Source of the DNA: Coffea arabica | Taxonomy: Eukaryota > Streptophyta > Magnoliopsida > Gentianales > Rubiaceae | NCBI RefSeq assembly: GCF_036785885.1 | Contig: NC_092324.1 | Coordinates: 33,469,001-33,533,000, forward strand | Direction: 5' to 3' | DNA length: 64,000 bases | Shown: positions 54,350 to 64,000 of the stretch, one piece after another | How positions within the stretch are numbered: the first letter of the stretch is position 1 | Layout of the letters: each line of letters begins with the position of its first letter | The notes under the pieces: generated by a model | The model's input: only the letters and a program-made list of their open reading frames with translations | The model's database searches: none | Told to the model about the DNA's origin: nothing | Position numbers and translations under genes: made by a program

Positions 54350-55082
54350 TGTAAGCACAAATTTTGTTGCCTGAAATAAAAGACAAGAAAACTTGCACAA
54401 ATATCAAATTGATTAAATCAAATAATAAGCGGGTTACAATTTCTGAAAATTCTTGAATCAAAGAAATTAATCCCCTGATTCTTTTCTTCGAATAGCTTCA
54501 ATTGAAGGGCCGAAAAGACTTGTTCTCCAGTCGAAAGGGTGTTTCCTACAATTTCGGCGTAGAAAACGATTGATTTGATGATGGCGTCAAACACTTGGAA
54601 CTTCGAGTCTTCAACACCGACAGCAGGAGGATTTGTTTGACTTGACTTGGACTTGGATTTGAGGAAGAAAGCTCTTGAGGGAATTTGACAGAGTTTCTCC
54701 GAATGTTAGGGATTTTTTTTTATGTGTCTTTGCCTTGGGGGAAGACCTCTATTTATAGCCAAAATATGTAGGTTAGGTCTTCAAGAAAACCCTCAGAATC
54801 TTCCTGCATTTTGGATCACTTGTTACCCAAGAAATCCATTTAACTTGGGCTTAAATATTGGGCCAATCCAAATAGTCCATTGTGAATTAATGAATCAATT
54901 AATTCATTCCAACTTAAACGGACATTATGGATTTAATTTGATTTAATAGCCCATATAATATTGGCCCGATTTGCCAGTCCAAAACATGATGGACTTCTAT
55001 AATTTAATTTAATTTAATCAAGATCGATTTAGTTTAAATAAATCTTGACTAAAATAAATTAAATAAATTTTCTTTGTCTACA
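54350..55082 (-). repeat. 3' LTR of the Tat-lineage element (733 bp)
   Basis: On the minus strand it starts TGTAGACAAAG and ends GTGCTTACA. A TATA box (CTATAAATAG) lies at 54758-54749 on the minus strand, as expected for an LTR promoter. The LTR joins TNL3 LRR sequence at 54349/54350. Confidence 0.88.
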
Positions 55083-55095
55083 AATGCCCCCACTT
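55083..55095 (-). other. Polypurine tract of the Tat-lineage element
   Basis: On the minus strand AAGTGGGGGCATT directly precedes the LTR start TGTAGACAAAG. Confidence 0.8.
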
Positions 55096-57765
55096 CAAGG
55101 CTCAATTGAGGCTTGCTTGTCAAGGATTGTAATTGAGACTTGAAGTAATTGATTTTTTTTTTTTTTTTTTGCATATAAAAGAAAGCCAATTCATTTGCCA
55201 ATTTGAGCTGGGATGAATACATGCAATACAAGATCATATTTATGATCAAGAGTCCCCACGGTCCATGTGTCATATGAGGTCTATGGCGAGGTGCAATGCA
55301 TAGGAACATTCCCTATACCATCACAATGAATTTGTTGCTTCAATTGCAATTAGTCTCGGCCCTCAGTGGCTTGGCAATTGCCAAAACCTATTCCATTATC
55401 CCAATGGCTATCTCATTGATCTTTGGGATTCCAAATGTCCAAGGCACTAACCACAGACATTGGAAATCAAAAGTTGTTGAACGACTCACGGAAATGATAC
55501 CAAAAACAATAAGTAATGCTCCACTTTCCAGAATCACTCAAATGCTTATGGTAACCGGCAATATGTTGAAGCAAGAAATGGAAACATCCAATTGGGTATC
55601 ACCACTTCCATTGCAACTTGGTTTCAAGCTTGCACTTTGAAAATTTTCTATGACCACGGCACCGCTTGAACATCTTCAACAATCAAACATGGCCACCAAA
55701 TCATTCGGTGGAATACTTATCATGAAACTTCCACTTTAGAGAGCCGAGATGTGGTGCAAAGATTAGGAAATGTCTTCACACTTCGGCACTCAAAATTGCA
55801 TGCGGCAGACTTGCTAAGTCGAATTGATAATTTCCAATTTGCATCTTAAGCTGCTGACTACCAAATCTTGTTTGTGGCACTTAGCAATATAGAATTTGCT
55901 AAGTTTTAACACTTCCTAAATCGCAAATGTATTCCCAAAACCAATGTTGGTAACTTCTGAACACCAAATTTCGAAAGCTTCCCTAATTGACTTCCAGCTT
56001 TTGAAATTATTCTTGGGAACCAAATTCATGTGATTTCAAAAGTTAAATGATAATCACTGAATTTAGTAGCTGCCCAAAACTTAAAACTTCCTAAACTGAT
56101 TCATTTAAGCGCCTTGTAGAGCTCCACAAGACATTCTTTTCTCTCTTCTTCCTTTTTTTTTTTTTTTTTTTTTTTGTCTTGAAGCTGAGCAATTTGGAAT
56201 TCCTTTGGCATTGTTCCTTTTGAAAATTGGATCCAAGTTGCTAAAATTCTCGAGGTGTGGCTTTGTATTCAAGTTGATTTGGGCATAGAATAATGATTCC
56301 CGTGGCTTCAACTTTTAAGGAATCATAAGACCACTTCCCTTTTGACTTGCAATTGATTCCAAGAGAATTAGAAATATACCACCTTCAATCATTTCCATAT
56401 TCCATGATACCAAACTCGGATTCCCTATTGATACCAAACCCAATATTGAAATTGCCGAATCATAAATGGTCCCAATATTGAAGTTGCCAAAAATGAAGCA
56501 TCAGTAGGAAGTTTATCATTGCAATTGCAACAAATAGTCATACGCACAAACTTCCTGGTATTTTAAGCAGAGGTGCTTTTGGAAATTGAACCAAAGCTAC
56601 TCAACTGGAAATTGCATCACCTCGGTGGTTTGGCAATTGCCAAAACTGATTGCACTGTCCGAAAGTGACCTATTGAATTTTATATTTCCAAATGCTGTGA
56701 GAAACCGGTCACAAATATTTGGAAACCAAGTTTCTAGACAATTGCCCAATCAAACATGCATTGTTCCACTTTCTCCTCAAGCATCAAGCACAATATTGAA
56801 AATAGAAAGTGCCGAGACCAACTCATGGCCTAAACGAGTTTTACGGCAACGTGGCACTCTCCAAATTTTAACGGCTTCCCAATTCGAATACTGCCAAAGT
56901 TTTCCATGCCACTCTGAATAAGATATTGAATCCCTTGGTTCCCTTGCTTCTATACGAAGAGACACAACCTGCACAAAACAATTTGCGATCCAGCTTTCTT
57001 GGGGATTTACAATTTGCAAAGTTTTCTTGCTTGTGAAGCTTTCCAGCTTTCGTCTTGCTACTATTTCAATCACACCGAAATTATTCAGCTTTCTTGGAGA
57101 TTTGCAATTTGCGAACTTCACTCCAGGTAACTCACAATCTCATCTGGAAACTTTCAAGCTAAGGAATTCAATTTTCTTGCGGGTGCTGCCGCTGAAATTT
57201 TAATTTTTTTCTTGTACTTGTCGCTGTTGACTGGATTAATAACCCACTTTGTCGAATCAAAACTCACTGGATTAAGTCATGAACCAAACTGAAAATTTGC
57301 CTCCCGGTCAAACTAGGTGATGGTTTGTTATCTCAAATTGAACGGGCAAACTTTCATGAAATAATCAGTGGTTGCTATGCTTGTAGGATTGAAATTTTCA
57401 AACTCGGGTTTTATTAGTGTCCCCAAATTGTTGACATCTGAATGCTCTTTTGAAATTTAATGGGTATAGATTAACAATTGAATTCGGGGCCAAGAAACTT
57501 TAAGCATCTGATTGCTCTCTTGCATGCAAAGTGCACGTGTTTTCTTTCCATTGCTGCATACCATGGCCTTCTTGATTCACGGCCAGGTCCATACTGCTTC
57601 TTTATTCAAATTGCAATTCAAGTAGTTTGCATGCAATTTTGCTGATGGTAATTGACTAGAGCAACACATGCCCGCGCCACGTATTTTTCTTGAATGTCTA
57701 TTCTTGCGAAGCAAGGCAAGATTTGTCGTTGATGATGATGATTTTTTTTTTTTTTTTTTTTTGCA
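55096..57765. other. Tat-element 3' region, no supported gene
   Basis: About 2.7 kb between the purine tract and the putative first exon of the antisense gene. It holds poly(T) tracts (55147-55170, 56155-56175, 57745-57762) and loosely repeated segments, for example the TTGGCAATTGCCAAAAC palindrome at 55371-55387 and again at 56629-56645. Short frames on both strands look random. Confidence 0.55.
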
Positions 57766-57857
57766 GCTGGCGTTGGCATAGCTTGTTTGAAGCAAATTGA
57801 CGTTCCAATTGTGTCCACAATTTTAGGACCATAGCTCTTGGAGTTCAAAAAGCTAAG
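57766..57857 (+). other. Putative non-coding 5' exon of the antisense PMD gene
   Basis: A poly(T)-rich acceptor ending TTTGCAG (57765) and a donor AAG/GTAATT (57858) frame about 92 bp without a long frame. A strong acceptor GTTGCAG precedes the PMD coding exon (58548). A 5' leader exon spliced over the tandem repeats is thus possible. Inference from splice-like signals only. Confidence 0.3.
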
Positions 57858-57900
57858 GTAATTCACATACCTTATGGCTTTTATTTCTTGTCAATGCCAA

Positions 57901-57919
57901 TTTTTTTTTTTTTTTTTTT
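57901..57919. repeat. Poly(T) tract
   Basis: A run of about 19 T's between the putative leader exon and the 80-bp array. Similar tracts occur elsewhere in this 3' region. Confidence 0.8.
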
Positions 57920-57970
57920 GTGATATGAGAGAAGGATCCCCGACACATCCTGTATGGTGGACATTTAATT

Positions 57971-58435
57971 TGAAGAAGGCGCAACCGCAAACTCCCACGA
58001 GAGCCATATTATTGCTTGAGGAGTACAAAGGAGATGGCGCAACCAAAATTTGAAGAAGGCGCAACCGCAAACTCCCACGAGAGCCATATCATGGCTTGAG
58101 GAGTACATGAAGGAGATGGCGCAGCCAAAATTTGAAGAAGGCGCAACCGCAAACTCCCACGAGAGCCATATTATGGCTTGAGGAGTACAAAGGAGATGGC
58201 GCAACCAAAATTTTGAAGAAGGCGCAACCGCAAACTCCCACGAGAGTCATATTATGGCTTGAGGAGTACAAAGGAGATGGTGCAACCAAAATTTGAAGAA
58301 GGCGCAACCGCAAACTCCCACGAGAGTCATATTATGGCTTGAGGAGTACAAAGGAGATGGTGCAACCAAAATTTGAAGAAGGCGCAACCGCAAACTCCCA
58401 CGAGAGTCATATTATGGCTTGAGGAGTACATGAAG
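57971..58435. repeat. Tandem array, about six units of 80 bp
   Basis: Units start at about 57971, 58051, 58133, 58214, 58293 and 58373 with TGAAGAAGGCGCAACCGCAA. Unit lengths are 79-82 bp and the units are nearly identical. The array lies in the Tat-element 3' region, just upstream of the antisense PMD coding exon. Tat and Ogre elements are known to carry such arrays, which can seed satellite DNA. There are no unique spacers, so it is not a CRISPR array. Confidence 0.93.
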
Positions 58436-58563
58436 AATGAGACATGATTACCTAATTCAATGAAAACTCACCAAAATTCAAGAAACCTTTTTACTACTTT
58501 CACTCCTGCTATTTTAACCAAATTTTCCTTTTCTTGCTTTCGTTGCAGGTTGATCTTGATACG

Positions 58564-61500
58564 ATGGTGATCTTCAAGGAAGTCATGTCTTCAGACGAAA
58601 AGTATCTCCTTATCGCCGACAGCGATGGTGACTCTGGTGATAAAGGAACGAAATTATTGGTGCATCCCCCTATACAAGGAAGTTACTCGGGCAAGTGGCC
58701 TTCTCACCAGTACCCAGAGTTGAGGGATTGGTCACTTGAACTTCCTCAAGATGATGGCACGAAGGTTTACTTCTTGAAATCCCTTATTCATGATAAGGAA
58801 CCAAGGACAACTCCTTTTCAAACCCTTGGCAGGCGGATCATAGACGGAGATGCACACTGGGGTCCTTCCTTGAGACTCAGTGGTGCGTTCGGTTACATTG
58901 AGAATTATTGGGAGTGGTTGGAGGATATCCTCGGCAGGAGTAAACAAGTACTCCGTGAAAATTACTTGTTTGACGCCTTATATGCTTCGCTTTTCACATA
59001 TGATAGGAATCCCCATGTACTTAGAGCATTCTGCGAGGCATGGTGTGCGGACACTAATACCTTACATACATCTGTTGGGGAATTCTCTCTCTCACTTTGG
59101 GATTTGCACAAGTTAGGCGGACTTCCAATCATCGGGGGTATTTATGAAGAGGTAATCCCATGCGCAGAGGAGCTAACTGGAGTAAATGAAAAGAAATTAA
59201 GACATATTCCACAAAGCTGTGAGTATTTGTTCGCAGCCTTACATCATCTTCAACATGGGGAATCCAACAAAGCTGGAGTTTCTGCTGCCCAATGGATTAA
59301 GTTCTGGTTTAAAGGCAAAACCAGGTACTCAAAACCAAAGCAGAGAAGGATAAAGAGGGCATCTCGTGCTCAAGCGACCCAAAATCCGGATGGCGAAATT
59401 GGACAACCACGCAAATTTTCAAGTCAAGACGATGGCGTATTTGATACCATCGGAGTTAAACTTCACTTGCGGGAAGAGACCTATCTTGCCGCATTTATAT
59501 CTTGCTGGCTCTGTGTCTTTGCTTTACCAGATGAGGACCTCCACTATATTAGACCATCTACTTTCAAAATGGCTAGTATGATGGCGGCCGGTCGTAAGAC
59601 TTGCCTTGCTGTTCCTGTCCTGCTAAACATATACCGTGGGCTTGATAAAATTTCAAACTCAACTACCCCAGGGTGTGCACACGCGGCTTTTCCGGTGCAC
59701 TATGTATCTGCTTGGTTAGCGAGTTATTTCTCTACCCATTACTCGACTCCAAATACCATGCCTGGACCCATCATGACCAACTATTCAGGAGAAGGTGGCG
59801 CACGATACTTTGATGAAAATAGTGCTCGTGACCTCATTCATCAGGGAGACAAAGCAACTTGGGGGGTCACTTCTCTTGTGAAGAACCGCAATGAACTTTT
59901 TATTGACAATGGCAAATTAGCGAATCTCGAACTAAGTTATTTTGTGAGCGCCTGCTCAAATTACTTAGTTTTGCATGCTGAAGGGGATTTCCTTGTTGAG
60001 CCATACAGTCCATACAGATTCGCGCGGCAATTCGGATTTTATCAAGTTCCTCCACAGGAACTCGGGGCAGATGTTCGTTCCACAAGTTATGACTTGAGTC
60101 GAATACTCTGGCGCACTGCCATTCGCAGTAAAACAGAGTCAAGTGTACTTTTCCCTAGCTATCCCTTGAATGCTAGCAAACACACATCTTCAGGCTTTCA
60201 AACATGGTGGGCTATGGTGCATGATGATCATCTCCTCAAAGGGCGTGATGCTTTGATTAAGAGTGTTCAATCAAATGGGGAGCAGAAGAAGTCGAAAGGG
60301 AAGGAACTTGCAAACCTGAACAATCCTTCCAAGGTTGGCAATAGTCTTGAGATGAAGCAAAAGACTATGAGAAGCGAGAAGGAAATTTTGAAGAGTTCGA
60401 ACAACAAGGCTACTTCCCCTGAGGACCTTGCTCCTAATGAAGGATTTTTGAAGGATACTTCATTTCATCTTCCTTCAAACATTGTGAAAGCTGTTGATCA
60501 TGATTCTTGCAGTTCACATGAGAAGAAGAGGAGCGAGCCTTTTAATGAGGAGGATGAGCAATCCACTAGCACGGACCAACATTGGAAGCGCAAGAAGTCC
60601 AAGGTAATGACTCTCCCCTTGGATGGTTTAGATCCTAAAGAACTCTTTAAAGACATTCCGGATATATCCGTGCATGGTATAAGCCGTGCCAATATTGTAA
60701 GGACCCCCTTGCCTTCTTTAATCTAACATCTGAAAGTTGCTTGTTAATTTTATATTCATGATTTGTCTCACAGCATTTTTCCCTACAGTTGGATGATCAA
60801 AACTTGATCTTTATTGATGATGAAGAGCCAAGTCAAGTATCAGTTGAAGGACCTACTGCATTTGAACTTTTGGCCAAACAAGTGGTCGGTTCTACCCAAC
60901 AAAAGGGTGCAAGTGAGAATTCCAAAAAGGCAGTAGAGGATGGAAATGTGATTCAGCATACAACTGCATCGGCCACAAGAAAACTCAAAATTTTTGATCC
61001 ACCATCGTGGCCAAGGGCACCTCGAGTGTCTGAATTTTGCCCCCAAAGCGTGATCTCAACATGCCGTCGAGACTATATCCAAATGCTGTGGAATAACTTG
61101 AGGGTGATGATATCTCAAACAGTCTTGGAGCGAATGCCAGCTCTTGAAATGAAAGCCAACGAAATCATGGAGGAAATGCAAAGCTTCAATGCCACGGATA
61201 TCTCAAATTTGCAAGGCCTTTTAAAGGCTTTCTTTGCAAATGCAGCTTGTTATGTTGTAGTGAAATCTTCTCTCTCAAATAAAATTTCAGCTGAATCATA
61301 TGATGAGTTGCTTTCTACGGCCACCCAACATCTTAGAGATGCTCAGAGCAAGGAGAAACAACAAGCGGAGAAGATCTCAACGCACATGCTGAAACTTAAG
61401 GAGATTGATCGCGAGGAAGTAGAGTTGAGGAAGCGACTTGAGTTCTTAGATACTCACAGGAAGGAGACGCTTTCACTGCTACGAGAAGAGCAAGATGAGC

Positions 61501-61655
61501 TTACCCGAGTGCAAGGCGCGATGGTCGACTTACAAAATGAAGTTCGAAAGATTGAGAATTCCCCGCCTCTACTTGCTGAGGAAAGTCAAACTTTGGACAA
61601 GATGCAAGCATTACTTGAAAACAACCAAAAGGAGCTGTCATCATTTGAATTCTAG
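58564..61655 (+). CDS. Plant mobile domain (PMD) protein, antisense passenger gene, two exons
   Basis: CDS join 58564-60696 and 60789-61655, phase 0, donor ATT/GTAAGG, acceptor CCTACAG, 999 aa, no stops or frameshifts. I chose ATG 58564 because an acceptor (GTTGCAG) lies 15 bp before it and no earlier in-frame ATG exists. Residues about 85-570 match the aminotransferase-like plant mobile domain of MAIN/MAIL1, with Ala-Trp-Cys-Ala-Asp-Thr and Gly-Glu-Phe-Ser-Leu-Ser-Leu-Trp-Asp-Leu near 155-175. Basic clusters near 258-267 and 673-678 could be nuclear signals. Residues about 880-995 are Glu/Lys/Leu-rich heptads, a likely coiled coil. It lies between pol and the 3' LTR on the opposite strand of the retrotransposon, like the antisense gene of maize Grande. 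MAIN-type proteins act in genome stability and silencing. The role here is unknown. Confidence 0.88.
60697..60788 (+). other. Intron of the PMD gene (92 bp)
   Basis: Donor GTAAGG, acceptor CCCTACAG, an AT/T-rich interior and phase 0 joining. The unspliced frame would stop at 60724-60726, giving a protein that lacks the coiled coil. Confidence 0.8.
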
Positions 61656-62391
61656 GAATAGTTGCCATCTTTTACTTTACTTCAAATTTCATCTTTTGCT
61701 AATTGCTCAAAGCGTGTAGCTATGAGTACAAGCACTTCATAATGAAACTTGATTTTTTTTTCTTTCCATCACATTCTTGCAAACGTTCTCGTCTTTACTT
61801 GTTCTTTCGATAGCCACCACTTTTAAGCTATGAACAATTCCATCTTTGCATAATCTTGATCACACTTGAAAAAGGTAATTATTCAAATAATTTGGTAATC
61901 TGAATAATATACTTTCAAGTATATGTCACAAAATAATTCGAATTGTCTTAAAGATAAACGTTCTTTTTTTATCAAAAGAATCATCCGGACAAAAACTTTA
62001 GTTTTATAGGGTTGTAACTGAACTTAGAAAATACCTTCTAAGCTGCCTACGTATCCCAAAAGGGAATCAAGTCACACGTAGTTCCTACCATTCACAGTTT
62101 AAACTCTTGCGGGTCAGGAGTATCCTTTTGTTTACCACCTTAGATTTGTGGAGTGTTTCAGCAGTTTAACCACGTGCTACACTATTGGTGGTTGTTATCC
62201 ACAGTTTTAACTCATGCGGGTCTGGAGCATCCTTTTGTTTACCACCTTAGATTTGGTGGAGTGTTTCAGCAGTTTAACCACGTGCTACACTATTGGTGGT
62301 TGTTATCCACAGTTTTAGCTCATGCAGGTCTGGAGCAACATGCAGTTTAGACTCATGCGTTATGGAGTGCTTCATTTTTTTTCTTTTTTTT
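61656..62391. other. Region between the convergent PMD gene and pol
   Basis: Probable 3' untranslated and terminator region of the PMD gene on the plus strand, meeting the end of pol on the minus strand. It contains GCTGCCTACGTATCC near 62041-62055 and a tandem repeat (62093-62350). No gene is seen. Confidence 0.6.
62093..62350. repeat. Tandem repeat, about 2.4 units of 109 bp
   Basis: The segment beginning CACAGTTTAAACTCTTGCGG near 62093 recurs near 62201 and partly near 62310. The copies are close but not identical. It lies just downstream of the pol stop, in the Tat 3' region. Confidence 0.88.
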
Positions 62392-64000
62392 TTATGGCAT
62401 GTATAGCTTCACGAATTTCCCATTTATAGGACCAACTTTTACGCCATCTTTGTCCACCAATTTGTACGCGCCATTCGTGTAGACTTCTCGAACAATGTAC
62501 GGCCCATCCCATTTAGAGACGAATTTGTCTTTAGTGCGATGAGTCATAACTATTGGCCTTCGAACGGCAAGTACCATGTCCCCGACTTGAAAGGAGCGAC
62601 GCCGAACTTTCTTATTGAAAGCTCTAGAGAGACGGGCTTGATAGCATTCCAAATTCTGTTGGGCCTCCAATCTCTTTTCATCCAAAGCTTCCAATTCTTC
62701 AAGGCGCAGGCGAACATTTTCTTCCTCCGTGAGCCCTTCTTGAATAGCAATTCTCAAAGAAGGAATTTGTTGCTCAAGGGGCAGAACAGCTTCTACACCA
62801 TAGACTAAGGCATATGGTGTGGCTTGCGTTGGAGTTCGAAATGTGGTGCGGTAAGCCCAAAGAGTTTCGCCTATCTTTTCGTGCCAATCTTTCTTTGATT
62901 TGGCCACCACTTTCTTCAACAAGTTGCACAAAGTTTTGTTGAATGCCTCGGCGAGACCATTGGCGGGGGCATTATACATGGATGACTTGCGTTGTTTGAG
63001 ATGAAACTTCTCACACAACTTATCCATCAAGCTATTGGAGAAGGATTTCCCGTTATCAGTTATAATGTACCGGGGAACTCCATAACGGTAAATAATATTC
63101 ACACGAATAAAATTCACCACATCTTCTTTTCTAACTTGCTTGAGCGGTATGGCTTCAGCCCATTTAGAAAAGTAGTCGGTTGCAGCCAATATATATAAAT
63201 GTTGACCGGACGACTTTGGTAATGGCCCCACAACATCAAGACCCCAAGCATCGAAAGGCCAAGAAGCAACGGTCGGGTGTAACGGCTCAGGTGGTTGATG
63301 AATGTAATTTGCATGAAACTGGCAAGCTTGACATCTTTGAGCATATTCTATGCAATCTTTGACCATAGTAGGCCAATAGTAGCCCATCCTTTTAATCCGA
63401 AAATGTAATTTGGGACCGGATTGGTGAGCTCCACATATTCCAGAATGTGCCTCGTGCATCGCCCGACATGCCTCGTCTTCGCTTAGACAGCGCAACAGTA
63501 CACCTTCAAATGATCTTCGGTACAGTGTGTCCTTGTACAAGATAAAACGAGGGGCACGGCGACGGATGTCAGTTCTCCTACGTTGCTCCTCAGGTAATTT
63601 TTGATACTTGAGATAATCAACGAAGGGTTGTCTCCAATCTTCTTTGTCAATTTCATAGGTTGAGACCACATGAGCGTCGCCTCCTTCAATACCTTCATCA
63701 TCAATTAATGATGGGACTACCCACTTTTGGCATACACGAACTTGTATCTCATGATCCGGCATGGCAAGTGAAGAGGCTAGCACAGCTAATGCATCAGCTT
63801 GCTTATTTTCCCTTCTAGGAACATGCTTAATACTTGCACCTTCAAGCCGCTTCATAAGTCGCGTTGCATATTTGTGATACGGAATTAACTCGGGCTTTTT
63901 GACTTCATAACTCCCCAAGAGTTGGTTGACCACCAATAGAGAATCACCATAGATTTAAATGTCCAACTGTTCCATGTCGACAGCTATTTCAAATCCGAGT
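62392..64000 (-). CDS. Tat-lineage pol, C-terminal part: RNase H and integrase (partial)
   Basis: A minus-strand frame open from 63936 to the stop at 62392, 514 codons. Residues 1-55 are the end of the second, archaeal-type RNase H (Val-Val-Asn-Gln-Leu-Leu, His-Val-Pro-Arg-Arg-Glu-Asn, Ala-Asp-Ala-Leu). The integrase follows: zinc-binding His164/His171/Cys202/Cys205, then the catalytic triad Asp234 (Trp-Gly-Leu-Asp), Asp294 (Ile-Thr-Asp-Asn-Gly) and Glu330 (Gly-Leu-Ala-Glu). The C-terminal part has a Val-Gly-Asp-Met-Val-Leu block near 453-458 and a Trp-Asp-Gly-Pro-Tyr block near 478-482. Upstream at 63957-63955 the same frame has TAA within the RNase H, so this copy looks inactive unless read through. 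The rest of pol lies beyond the window. Confidence 0.92.

Larger units (their letters stand above)
54350..64000 (-). mobile_element. Tat-lineage Ty3 retrotransposon, 3' part (5' part beyond window)
   Basis: On the minus strand: RNase H and integrase (64000-62392), a 7.3-kb 3' region, a purine tract (55095-55083) and a 3' LTR (55082-54350). A second, archaeal-type RNase H just before the integrase and a long 3' region are the marks of the Tat lineage (Ogre, Retand, Grande and relatives). The left target site would be CTTAG (54345-54349), and its partner should follow the 5' LTR outside the window. The 3' region carries an antisense PMD gene and two tandem-repeat arrays. Confidence 0.88.

Noticed and set aside
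57965..58313. Minus-strand frames of 74-79 codons with repeated Cys/Phe motifs
   Set aside because: They are translations of the 80-bp tandem repeat and simply repeat with it.
57971..58435. Regular repeats that might suggest a CRISPR array
   Set aside because: The units are contiguous with no unique spacers, and the context is a plant retrotransposon.

Overview
The window is nuclear DNA of a flowering plant, and almost certainly a eudicot. It carries TIR-NBS-LRR (TNL) resistance-gene relatives, a class grasses lack, embedded in dense nested transposable elements: long-LTR Ty3 chromovirus, Tat-lineage Ty3, Copia, LINE, SINE, hAT and Mutator-type MITEs, and an endogenous pararetrovirus relic. 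The species cannot be named from the sequence. No chromosomal gene in the window looks intact. The longest well-preserved reading frames belong to mobile elements.

Layout. 1-20205: a decayed caulimovirid-like endogenous pararetrovirus with movement-protein, protease, reverse-transcriptase and RNase H remnants and a promoter/leader region. Its left end is an inverted copy of its right end. Its RT region is split by a 12.7-kb chromovirus (3387-16106, TSD TTCTT) with giant LTRs of about 4.26 kb, one of which holds a SINE. 19187-19931 is a hAT-type MITE. 20230-26830: LINE relics on the minus strand, one interrupted by a 2.3-kb hAT-like element (24317-26611). 27410-28901: a Mutator-type MITE that forms a giant imperfect hairpin. 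29480-30190: extreme AT-rich DNA.

30691-54349: a tandem array of three TNL copies plus a relic of a fourth TIR exon end, all in plus orientation. Each is broken differently. TNL1 has no TIR exon, a nonsense codon after the NB-ARC, a gag-protease-only Copia in an intron and a C-terminal frameshift. TNL2 has a truncated TIR, an 8-bp deletion just before the P-loop, an in-frame 210-bp LRR deletion and a MITE in the LRR exon. TNL3 has a lost start codon, a TIR frameshift, a lost splice acceptor, most of the NB-ARC deleted, and a large retrotransposon in its LRR exon. Between TNL2 and TNL3 lies a fragment of an EDR2-like (DUF1336) gene on the minus strand, split by a 2.4-kb solo LTR.

54350-64000: the 3' part of a Tat-lineage Ty3 retrotransposon on the minus strand (3' LTR, polypurine tract, long 3' region, integrase and RNase H). 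Its 5' half lies beyond the window. Between pol and the 3' LTR, in antisense orientation, sits a two-exon gene for a plant mobile domain (PMD) protein of about 999 residues with a C-terminal coiled coil. Two tandem-repeat arrays also lie in this 3' region. This antisense passenger gene is the most interesting coding feature of the window.
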